Shown here one piece after another: positions 42,969-49,599 of a stretch of DNA of 49,599 nucleotides; the first letter of the stretch is position 1, and every line of letters starts with the position of its first letter. The DNA is from UBA1368 sp964563125 (GTDB taxonomy: Bacteria; Bacillota; Syntrophomonadia; Syntrophomonadales; Syntrophomonadaceae). The position numbers and the translations under genes are program-made. The stretch is taken from assembly GCA_964563125.1 (NCBI GenBank), contig CAZLVY010000009.1, positions 1-49,599 of the forward strand, given 5' to 3'. The notes beneath the pieces are model-generated. The model ran no database searches. It saw only the letters and a program-made list of their open reading frames with translations, and was not told where the DNA came from.

Positions 42969-42997
42969 ATTCTAATCGTGATTGAATTATAAAGCAA
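42969..42997 (-). promoter_or_regulatory. Sigma-A-type promoter of the 60-aa gene
   Basis: On the minus strand TTGCTT (42997-42992) is followed after exactly 17 nt by TAGAAT (42974-42969), about 37 nt before the ATG. Confidence 0.6.
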
Positions 42998-43008
42998 TAT
43001 CTTTCAAC

Positions 43009-43048
43009 ATAAAAAATAAAACCCAACAGATATATTGCCTGCCGGGTT
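43009..43048 (-). terminator. Terminator of the GyrI-like gene
   Basis: A 10-bp stem with two G-U pairs (43039-43048 with 43020-43029) is followed on the minus strand by a T-rich tract. Confidence 0.75.
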
Positions 43049-43083
43049 ATTCAAAAATATTATAAATAATCTGAGTTAACTTA

Positions 43084-43722
43084 TTATTTCCCAAAACGTT
43101 TCTTGCCGCCAAAGAGCGCAGAAGCTGCATCAATACCCCGGTTTTCATATTTCTCCATTTCCTCTAATTCTTCATCTGTTTGTTTACGCACACGGGTGCA
43201 GACTTCAGTAAAAAAGCCTTTGCCAATGTTGTTATTTTCACCCATATGGTAGAGTTCAATAAATTCATTGGATTGATTAATATAACCATGAACATTCATA
43301 TATGCTTTTAGCTGCGGATAAAGGGTATTCTTATTTAGTCCGATAATTCTGTTGCCACTGGCAGCAGTAGCAACATAGCGAGGCGAAATCGTCATTGTTT
43401 CAAAAGGTTCTTCTATCAAAGGAAGGTCTTTTTCATCAATAACTGCTCCGATAATACAGGGAACAGCTTTGGAACTTTTGGTAGGATCTGCCAGGTATAT
43501 ATTGATATATAAATCACTCTTAATGCCCTTGGTCCTTAAATATTTTTGTAAATCCCGTATTTTTGATGGTACTGTCCAGGTAGTACCTATATTTCTGATA
43601 TAAACTATATTGAATGGACCAATTTCCCTCTCCCCTAGTTGGGATCGGGAAAGTACCTTGAAATGAAGTATTAGAAATATCAGTACCGCAAAGCTGAGTG
43701 ATTCTATAGCTATAAGTATCAT
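43084..43722 (-). CDS. Membrane-anchored GyrI/SOUL-like domain protein
   Basis: This 212-aa protein has one N-terminal hydrophobic helix (ESLSFAVLIFLILHF). Residues 35-165 look like the GyrI-like effector-binding fold: GPFNIVYIRNIGTTWTV, KSDLYINIYLADP, CIIGAVIDEKD, and FIELYHMG. It lacks any DNA-binding part, so it is not an AraC/MerR regulator. A short charged tail ends in GGKKRFGK. Binding of a small hydrophobic ligand at the membrane is possible but inferred. It stands alone with its own terminator, between topB and the permease gene. Confidence 0.6.
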   Translation of the reverse strand: MILIAIESLSFAVLIFLILHFKVLSRSQLGEREIGPFNIVYIRNIGTTWTVPSKIRDLQKYLRTKGIKSDLYINIYLADPTKSSKAVPCIIGAVIDEKDLPLIEEPFETMTISPRYVATAASGNRIIGLNKNTLYPQLKAYMNVHGYINQSNEFIELYHMGENNNIGKGFFTEVCTRVRKQTDEELEEMEKYENRGIDAASALFGGKKRFGK

Positions 43723-43872
43723 TTATGCGGTTGTCTCCTTTCGAAGCTAAAAAATATATCTGTAAACTTCAAGTTTACATGCTAAATATCCTTTTCCCAG
43801 CAGTATATAACGTATAGTTTTTTAATATAATACCCTACAATAAAAAAATAATTAAGTTGTCATGGACATTTG

Positions 43873-43913
43873 TTTATCAAAAAAGTGAGGACCTGCCTCA
43901 CTTTTTTGATAAA
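43873..43913 (-). terminator. Very strong bidirectional terminator after the permease gene
   Basis: An 18-bp perfect stem (43873-43890 with 43896-43913) surrounds a 5-nt loop, with six-T tracts within both outer arms. It lies 37 nt past the permease stop on the minus strand. Confidence 0.9.
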
Positions 43914-43949
43914 GCATCACAATTTGCAATAATTTAATAAGTAGTAATA

Positions 43950-45389
43950 TTATGCTTCCTTTTCAACAGAATCAGATACCACGACACCAGCTAATTCTGC
44001 TTCTTCCTCTAACCAGGCTTCTATTTCAGCAGACCAGAGATGACCAAATTCTACATCACCTTTGAAGAAATTGCTGCCATAAGCTAAGAAAGTTGCTAAA
44101 ATACCAACTGCAAAGGCATAAGCTGCGCCTTTTGCCAGAAGAACACCACCGATGACACCTGCAATACCTAAGTCTCTGAAACTCTTGGATTCCATAACAC
44201 CTATACGTACACTAACAAATCCCTGTACGATTAAGGTTAAGGCCAGTGCAACCGGCAGTATCGGTTTAGTAAGGGAAACTACCGGCAGTAACCAGTAACC
44301 AGTAAAGGTTCCAAAACGGAAGCTTGCCGCACCGCCGAATATGGAGTCCATACTATCCTGGCCTTTTTTGTACCGCTCACAGGTAACAACCTGCATAGCT
44401 GCCCACAGGGGACCACACATGGTAATATCAGGACCCATGACTGACATAATCAAGTTTCTCATACCAAAAATTAAATGAGCGCGGTTCGGGTCGTAGTCGA
44501 TTTTTTCATCAGGTCTGGTGATGTCGGCGTCTTTTACCAGAGCCTGGCTCTGTACTACGTCACCGAATAATACTATATAAACTGCTAAAATTGTTGGTAT
44601 GGAGGTAATATACATGGTAAATGTAGGCCAGCCAATTGCACCCCAGGGAACCCAATCAGTCCATAAGACTCCAAAAGCAGGTTTGCTAATACCCCATTCA
44701 ACTACCCACCAGGAACTTTCACCAACCAGAGGTGCTACAATGATAGCAACGATAATACACGGAAGGATACCCAGGTTGGCTATGGTTGTCCAAATACCGC
44801 CCCTTGTGCTTAGCTGTTTAAAATGATTGGAGAATAATAGGTAAAAAGCTACTACCAGACATAATGTACAGGTAATAGGAAATGCTTCGAACTTTCCGCC
44901 AGTGGTAAAAATCATGTAAATTGCTGAGAAACCAGCGCCCATAATTACACCGGATTTAATTGCAGATGGAATCAAACTTATCAACTTACCTGCCAATCCT
45001 GTAATACCCAAGAATATAGCAAAGATACCAAGACCCATCTCAAAAGCAACCAATGCCTGCATTCTGGGTGCCCCTTCCGGGAACATCAAACAATAAGCAA
45101 TCAGCAGTGGTATAGCCGGTGTAATCCACCCTGGTATAACCGGGTCACCCAGCAGTGTATGCCAGCAATAAAGAAAACCGTTTAAAACAACAATTGCCAG
45201 TGCGACCTCAAAAGGCATCCCCAGATTTTCTGTTAACATAGGAATAGCGCCGAGACATACTGCACACATGATAAGTCCCTGAATATAGTCTGCCCATTCC
45301 CACCTATAGTGGAAATACGGTAGTCTTATTTTGAAAGGCCCCGCTGGTATAAAACGTTGTTCCTCACCGTATTCACGATATTTGCGCAT
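43950..45389 (-). CDS. NCS2/xanthine-uracil-permease-like transporter, possibly for 4-hydroxybutyrate
   Basis: This 479-aa integral membrane protein has about 12-14 hydrophobic helices, such as YIQGLIMCAVCLGAIPML, ALAIVVLNGFLYCWHTLLG and SAIKSGVIMGAGFSAIYMI. The helix pattern and the LFGDVVQSQALV and GPDITMCGPLW segments recall the NCS2 nucleobase/SulP fold, but the usual NCS2 signature is weak. It follows the CoA-transferase gene by 34 nt and ends with a strong terminator. The neighbours therefore suggest uptake of 4-hydroxybutyrate or a related acid. Substrate is inference. Confidence 0.7.
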   Translation of the reverse strand: MRKYREYGEEQRFIPAGPFKIRLPYFHYRWEWADYIQGLIMCAVCLGAIPMLTENLGMPFEVALAIVVLNGFLYCWHTLLGDPVIPGWITPAIPLLIAYCLMFPEGAPRMQALVAFEMGLGIFAIFLGITGLAGKLISLIPSAIKSGVIMGAGFSAIYMIFTTGGKFEAFPITCTLCLVVAFYLLFSNHFKQLSTRGGIWTTIANLGILPCIIVAIIVAPLVGESSWWVVEWGISKPAFGVLWTDWVPWGAIGWPTFTMYITSIPTILAVYIVLFGDVVQSQALVKDADITRPDEKIDYDPNRAHLIFGMRNLIMSVMGPDITMCGPLWAAMQVVTCERYKKGQDSMDSIFGGAASFRFGTFTGYWLLPVVSLTKPILPVALALTLIVQGFVSVRIGVMESKSFRDLGIAGVIGGVLLAKGAAYAFAVGILATFLAYGSNFFKGDVEFGHLWSAEIEAWLEEEAELAGVVVSDSVEKEA

Positions 45390-45423
45390 TTTTAATCCCC
45401 TTCCTATTTCAAATTAATTGGGT

Positions 45424-46728
45424 TTATGCATAATAAATTTTTTTTACATTTTGTTTTAATTCAGCCCGGAAATCAGGGTGAGCTATATTTATCAGCGATT
45501 CCATTCTGTGCTGCACGGTCTTCCCTCTTAGTGCGGCAATACCATATTCAGTTACTACATAATCAATATCATATCGGGAAGTTGTAACACAGGCTCCAAA
45601 ATCTAAAGTGGGTACAATTCTTGAAACAGTTCCTTTAGCAGCAGTGGAAGGCAATGCAATGATAGATTTGCCACCCTTTGAGCGGGCAGCACCGCGGACA
45701 AAATCAACCTGTCCGCCTACTCCGCTAAACTGTACCGGGCCCAAAGTATCCGCAGCTACCTGGCCAAATACATCAACCTGCAGAGCTGAATTAATCGCTA
45801 GCATTTTATCATTATGCATGATTACATAAGGATCATTTACATAATCCACCGGGTACATTTCAACCATCGGGTTTTCATTTACCCATTGATAAAGTTTTTT
45901 ACTTCCCATCAGAAACGTTACTACTATTTTCCCGTTATGCAGGGTTTTCTTACGGCAGTTGATGATACCTGTTTCAGCCAGTTCTACTACTCCATCGGAA
46001 AACATTTCGGAATGAATTCCCAAGTCATTTTTTTGGGTTAAAAACTGTAAAACGGCATCTGGTATGGCTCCGATACCAAGCTGTAATGTAGCACCGTCTT
46101 CTACTAGGTTTGCGATATTACGTCCGATTTCTTTTTCAATATCGCCAATTTTGGGTTGGCCTAACTCAATTAAGGGTAAATCACAGGGAACAAAGTAATC
46201 AATTTCCTCAACGCGAACAATTGAATTTCCATGAGTTCTTGGCATATTGGGATTTATTTCTGCTATAACCGTTTTTGCTGATTTAATGGCCTGTAAGGTG
46301 TAATCTACTGAAACACCAAGGTTGCAAAAGCCAAATTGATCCGGAGATGATACTGTTACCATAGCTACATCGACCGGAAGACGTTCTTCCCTAAACAATG
46401 CAGGAATTTCCGAGAAAAAACAGGGTGTATAATCTGCCCTTTCTTCTTTGACAGCCTGACGCGTTGGGCCGCCGATAAACAGTCCGTTATGCCTGAAGTG
46501 ACCAGCCATTTCCGGTTTGGCATATAAGCCTTTTCCCATCGCTACCATATGCACGACTTCAACATTTTCCAGTTCATCTGCTCTTTCAACCATGGCCGGA
46601 GGCAACATCTGCGGCTCGCCACAGGCGTGGCCTAGAACTACTCGGTCACCGGATTTGATGCACTTTACGGCCTGTTCCGCTGTTACTAAATTTCTACTGT
46701 AATGATCTTGCCAATTTGCCAACTCCAT
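45424..46728 (-). CDS. abfT: 4-hydroxybutyrate CoA-transferase (acetyl-CoA hydrolase/transferase family)
   Basis: This 434-aa enzyme activates 4-hydroxybutyrate by moving CoA from acetyl-CoA or butyryl-CoA. Family features are the N-terminal SGDRVVLGHACGEPQ, GFCNLGVSVDYTLQA, ATLQLGIGAIPDAVL, and GIHSEMFSDG with the catalytic Glu241, which forms the glutamyl-CoA thioester. The C-terminal lobe has YGIAALRGKTVQHR. AAAGGAGGAG precedes the ATG. It sits between dehydratase copy 2 and the permease, all on the minus strand, so 4-hydroxybutyrate is the likely acid; propionyl or butyryl CoA-transferase are alternatives. Confidence 0.9.
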   Translation of the reverse strand: MELANWQDHYSRNLVTAEQAVKCIKSGDRVVLGHACGEPQMLPPAMVERADELENVEVVHMVAMGKGLYAKPEMAGHFRHNGLFIGGPTRQAVKEERADYTPCFFSEIPALFREERLPVDVAMVTVSSPDQFGFCNLGVSVDYTLQAIKSAKTVIAEINPNMPRTHGNSIVRVEEIDYFVPCDLPLIELGQPKIGDIEKEIGRNIANLVEDGATLQLGIGAIPDAVLQFLTQKNDLGIHSEMFSDGVVELAETGIINCRKKTLHNGKIVVTFLMGSKKLYQWVNENPMVEMYPVDYVNDPYVIMHNDKMLAINSALQVDVFGQVAADTLGPVQFSGVGGQVDFVRGAARSKGGKSIIALPSTAAKGTVSRIVPTLDFGACVTTSRYDIDYVVTEYGIAALRGKTVQHRMESLINIAHPDFRAELKQNVKKIYYA

Positions 46729-47032
46729 TCTCCTCCTTTCTATTCATATTTGGCTTACCTTTGTAGTTTATTCAGGCTGCTGGCGACTGTGGGGATTTAA
46801 GTAAATATTCCGCAGCCATCACTACTTTGAGTAATGGTTTTTTTCGATTATGGATAAAAATATATGGGCAGGTAATCGGAATATATACATATAAAGGCAC
46901 TTTATAAATTTCTATAATTGTTATTTCATCAAACTGCAAAGCTAATAAATAATTTTGGTTTTTGTCAGTTAAATTTGCTGTAAATCTAATTTATCCGAAT
47001 ACCTACCCAGTTTTTGTTGTTTTAGATAAAAA
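46729..47032. other. Intergenic region between dehydratase copy 2 and CoA-transferase
   Basis: About 300 nt on the minus-strand path from the dehydratase to the CoA-transferase. No clear terminator was found. A weak inverted repeat (GGCTGC 46775-46780 with GCAGCC 46812-46817) is present. I found no sigma-54 site, so the CoA-transferase may rely on read-through or an unrecognised promoter. Confidence 0.4.
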
Positions 47033-48511
47033 TTATTTCCAGGTCACATCAGGGTTTTCCCGGTTCCCGCAGAGTTTCTCAGCCAATTCTTTGCGATGTT
47101 CAAGGTCAACCAAACGGGTAATCATGATTCTTTGTGCCTGAGGAGAACCGGCACCATGCATTGATTCAGTTAGATAACCTACTGCCGCACAACCCAGAGT
47201 GAGATTTTCAATCAATCGCAGCATACGCTGGCGTTTTTCAACTGGTACACCTTCATTAGTAACCGTATATTTCTTGACTAAATCACCTATTTCCGGATGA
47301 TTATAGTCTTTTTCTGAAGGCATGGTTACAAATAAACCGCCGGCAAGATCCTGCGCAAGTCTGGCAATCTCATAAGGAAAACGGGTAACATTTTGTTTAC
47401 AGATGTTGGCCAGCAATATATCAATTAAATAATTACCGGCTGAAGTTTTTCTTCCTTCTGCTGAACAGGCAATGCCACAGGCATAAAGGGTCTCGTTAAG
47501 ATGGCACATTTCAATAAGTTTATCTTTGACATGAGATGCTTTGGAAGCTCCCTGATAATCAACTATAGCTTTTGAGGCACCAATCAGATTGTCGCCAACT
47601 CCAACTTTGCATCCACCATAGCTTTGGCGGTGATATCCGGCAAAACGCTCTACTATCATGGTTGTAAAGTCTACTTCACCACACATGAATACTCTATCCC
47701 AGGGTACGAAAACATTATTGAAAATAGTCATAACTTCCTGTCCACCAAAATACTTGTTGCCGATGTCAATGTCGCCGCCCTCAAGCTTACGGGTATCACA
47801 GGACTGGCGGCCATAAACATAAAGCATACCAGGTGCATTCAGTGGAATAGCAAAACATACAGCCCAGTCTTCTTCCCCTTCTTTTAGGCTGTTATTGGGC
47901 ATTACCAGTATTTCATGGGAGTTGATCATACCGGTTTGATGTAATTTACATCCTCTGACTACGATTCCATCTTCTCTTCTTTCCACTATTCGAAGATAAG
48001 CATCCGGGTCTGGCTGTTGCCCAGGGGTCTTGGATCTGTCACCGCGGGCATCTGTCATACAACCGTCGACAACCAGGTCTTTTTCCTGAATATCAGTGAG
48101 CCAGTTTTTAAAACGCTGATGATAATCTGAGCCATGTTTTTCGTCCATTTCGAAAGTAGTATTATAGAGAGCATTAATTGCATCCATTCCTACACATCTC
48201 TGGAAGCAGCATCCGGTTTTTTGCCCCAGTAGTCTCAGCATTTTTACCTTTTTAATCAAGTCATCGGTGCTTTGATGAAGATAAGTGAAACGATTGACTT
48301 TATTGCCGGTTATAGTGGAAGTGGCAGTCATAAGATCCTCATATTCCGGATCCATTGCCAGTTTATAAGTCATTGCCATTGCATTAATGGAAGGTCTTAT
48401 AATCGGGTTGTCTACATAGTTATCAACCTTTTCTCCAAACATGTACAAATTAATTTCTCCTGCCAGTGCCCGGAGATCATCGATATACTCCTGAGGTGAT
48501 TTTAAAGACAT
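47033..48511 (-). CDS. abfD: 4-hydroxybutyryl-CoA dehydratase / vinylacetyl-CoA isomerase (copy 2)
   Basis: This second dehydratase copy is 492 aa from ATG 48511, chosen because AAAGGAGT precedes it; upstream in-frame codons back to 48604 would add an unusual Cys-rich leader. Cluster ligands are Cys102 and Cys106 (CCFQRC), His294 and Cys301 (GYHRQSYGGC). The C-terminal Glu motif ESMHGAGSPQAQR is intact. It keeps the RQSCDTRK and VPWDRVF forms. A sigma-54 promoter lies 89 nt upstream, and the gene for a sigma-54 activator is next. With the CoA-transferase and permease it forms the likely 4-hydroxybutyrate-use operon. Confidence 0.94.
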   Translation of the reverse strand: MSLKSPQEYIDDLRALAGEINLYMFGEKVDNYVDNPIIRPSINAMAMTYKLAMDPEYEDLMTATSTITGNKVNRFTYLHQSTDDLIKKVKMLRLLGQKTGCCFQRCVGMDAINALYNTTFEMDEKHGSDYHQRFKNWLTDIQEKDLVVDGCMTDARGDRSKTPGQQPDPDAYLRIVERREDGIVVRGCKLHQTGMINSHEILVMPNNSLKEGEEDWAVCFAIPLNAPGMLYVYGRQSCDTRKLEGGDIDIGNKYFGGQEVMTIFNNVFVPWDRVFMCGEVDFTTMIVERFAGYHRQSYGGCKVGVGDNLIGASKAIVDYQGASKASHVKDKLIEMCHLNETLYACGIACSAEGRKTSAGNYLIDILLANICKQNVTRFPYEIARLAQDLAGGLFVTMPSEKDYNHPEIGDLVKKYTVTNEGVPVEKRQRMLRLIENLTLGCAAVGYLTESMHGAGSPQAQRIMITRLVDLEHRKELAEKLCGNRENPDVTWK

Positions 48512-48599
48512 AAATAAGACTCCTTTCTGGTATTTACAACGTCTAACACAGCAGCTGCTAAAAACAAGATCTTGTATTGTTATGCACAGAAACTTATAA

Positions 48600-48615
48600 T
48601 GCATATTTCATACCA
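48600..48615 (-). promoter_or_regulatory. Sigma-54 (-24/-12) promoter of dehydratase copy 2
   Basis: On the minus strand the sequence reads TGGTATGAAATATGCA. GG and GC are 10 nt apart as sigma-54 requires, and TGG, the following A and G, and TGCA match the consensus. The predicted start of transcription is near 48590, about 80 nt before the ATG. The adjacent regulator carries a GAFTGA loop. Confidence 0.7.
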
Positions 48616-48710
48616 ATAAACAAAATCTATCTATTGTTTAATATCTTTAATGGATATAATGCGATTTAATGGTTGAACAAGGAAAGCTAATCATGTTTTT
48701 AAAAAAGAAT

Positions 48711-48734
48711 AAGCGATACTAATATGTATCGCTT
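48711..48734 (-). terminator. Palindrome: terminator of the activator gene and/or activator binding site
   Basis: AAGCGATAC (48711-48719) and GTATCGCTT (48726-48734) form a perfect 9-bp inverted repeat around six bases. On the minus strand ATTCTTTTTT follows, so it can terminate the activator transcript. It also lies about 95 nt upstream of the -24 element, a normal place for an activator site. The N6 centre matches the geometry of TyrR boxes, and the activator has a TyrR-type helix-turn-helix. Confidence 0.6.
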
Positions 48735-48846
48735 TAATTTAAATAAATGTGAAAAACACGAAAAATATAATTGTAAGATATGAATATATGGCGGAGTAAG
48801 TGTATGGATTTAGTAATGTATCGGACGAATCATTATTGTATCAGTA

Positions 48847-49599
48847 TCAGTCTTCACATTCATGGCATATTATTCCATAACGGGCTGCTTTGCGAACTAC
48901 TGTTGGTTGACTAACTCCTAGCAGAACCGCTGCCTTTCGAGTGCTTTTGCATATTTTAAGGGATTTGCTAATCATTGTTTTTTCTAATTCTTCAACTGCA
49001 TCCTTTAACTTTAGATCCTCCTGAAAAGATATGTTATTATAACCTGCCTGTTCCTGATTGATATCTTGGAAAAATTTTATTTCTTTAATAACCCGGCCTG
49101 GTGAAGTAACATAAGCCCGTTCAATGGAATTTTGTAACTCCCTCACATTACCGGGCCAGTTGTAGGTCATTAGTTGACTAATTAAATTTTCATCAATTTC
49201 TTTATTTAGTCCATAAATATTATTGAATTTTTTCATAAAGAAATAAATGAGTGGTGGAATTTCTTCCATTCTTTCCCTAAGGGGCGGGACGTTGATCATT
49301 ACTACATTGAGTCTGTAGTAGAGATCTTTTCTAAATTCACTGTTTTGTACCATTTCCCATAGATCACGGTTTGTAGCTGCAACTATACGAACATCTATCG
49401 AAATTGGCCTAATGCCTCCCACGCGTATAATTTCATGTTCCTGAATAGCCCGCAATATTTTAACCTGCAAACTGAGAGGAAGTTCGCCAATTTCATCTAA
49501 AAATAGAGTTCCCTGGTCTGCAAGCTGAAATATACCCATTTTACCGTTTTTTTGCGCCCCGGTAAAAGCGCCTGGTTCATAACCAAAAAGCTCTGATTC
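48847..49599 (-). CDS. Sigma-54-dependent activator, partial (5' end outside window)
   Basis: The C-terminal 250 residues of a sigma-54 activator are present, and the gene runs off the right edge. The first visible residues are ESELFGYEPGAFTGAQKNGK, containing the GAFTGA loop, and the frame is open to the edge. Walker B is GTLFLDEIGELPLSLQ; sensor regions follow (VRIVAATNRDLWE; RLNVVMINVPPLRER; NWPGNVRELQNSIERAY). The C-terminal helix-turn-helix (STRKAAVLLGVSQPTVVRKA) is of the TyrR kind rather than Fis. It likely controls the adjacent 4-hydroxybutyrate genes through the sigma-54 promoter at 48600-48615. Its sensor domain is not visible. Confidence 0.93.
   Translation of the reverse strand, partial: ESELFGYEPGAFTGAQKNGKMGIFQLADQGTLFLDEIGELPLSLQVKILRAIQEHEIIRVGGIRPISIDVRIVAATNRDLWEMVQNSEFRKDLYYRLNVVMINVPPLRERMEEIPPLIYFFMKKFNNIYGLNKEIDENLISQLMTYNWPGNVRELQNSIERAYVTSPGRVIKEIKFFQDINQEQAGYNNISFQEDLKLKDAVEELEKTMISKSLKICKSTRKAAVLLGVSQPTVVRKAARYGIICHECED

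Noticed and set aside
47624..47887. Plus-strand open frame inside dehydratase copy 2
   Set aside because: It is antisense to a clearly identified enzyme with intact motifs and lacks protein features of its own.
1..49599. CRISPR arrays, insertion sequences or phage attachment sites
   Set aside because: No regularly spaced direct repeats, transposase-like frames, or terminal inverted repeats flanking a gene were found on inspection.

Overview
The window looks like chromosome from a low-GC, strictly anaerobic, endospore-forming Firmicute of the Syntrophomonas / Pelotomaculum / Desulfotomaculum type (inference). The reasons are AT-rich sequence with strong GGAGG ribosome-binding sites and frequent TTG starts, an 11-subunit respiratory complex I without NuoEFG, spore-associated YheC/YheD ATP-grasp proteins, CoA-linked 4-hydroxybutyrate and butyrate genes, and sigma-54 regulators. 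No plasmid, phage, insertion sequence or CRISPR array was seen. A run of exactly 100 N at 17271-17370 is an assembly gap inside nuoM.

Layout. 1-473: a structured, apparently non-coding leader ending in a perfect terminator. 474-2444: a MutS2-like ATPase without the Smr nuclease domain. 2595-5013 (minus): a secreted protein with a copper-amine-oxidase-type stalk domain and a DUF4397 protein. 5199-5374 (minus): tRNA-Trp with its own promoter and terminator. 5548-6839: D-Ala-D-Ala ligase and a small unknown protein. 6856-9303 (minus): a NitT/TauT-type ABC importer. 9707-19421: nuoABCDHIJKLMN in one tightly overlapping operon. 19624-23932: a UPF0182 membrane protein, a metallo-beta-lactamase-fold hydrolase and an SGNH hydrolase. 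23922-25365 (minus): a PP-loop/NFACT-R RNA-modification-type protein with a DUF523 protein. 25485-28185 and 34235-36963: three YheC/YheD ATP-grasp proteins and one COOH-NH2 amidoligase. Between these lie pfkA, a CBS-PAS sigma-54 activator, 3-hydroxybutyryl-CoA dehydrogenase, a PH-domain membrane protein and a YchF-like GTPase.

38285-49599 is a 4-hydroxybutyrate region. It holds two 4-hydroxybutyryl-CoA dehydratase paralogues (one on each strand), a 4-hydroxybutyrate CoA-transferase, a probable substrate permease and a sigma-54 activator cut by the window edge. Topoisomerase III, a YigZ-family protein and several small or unknown genes sit between the two dehydratase copies. A good -24/-12 promoter and a palindrome with a 6-nt centre lie between the activator and the second dehydratase. 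The implied route is 4-hydroxybutyrate to 4-hydroxybutyryl-CoA to crotonyl-CoA. It would feed the beta-oxidation/butyrate pathway in which the 3-hydroxybutyryl-CoA dehydrogenase acts, while complex I handles membrane electron transfer.

The most interesting candidates are: (a) the ATP-grasp plus amidoligase set, which may make or attach an unknown amide-linked product, perhaps on the spore; (b) the sigma-54-controlled 4-hydroxybutyrate module; (c) an apparent AUU start codon on the 3-hydroxybutyryl-CoA dehydrogenase gene; and (d) a 100-residue C-terminal extension on NuoI.
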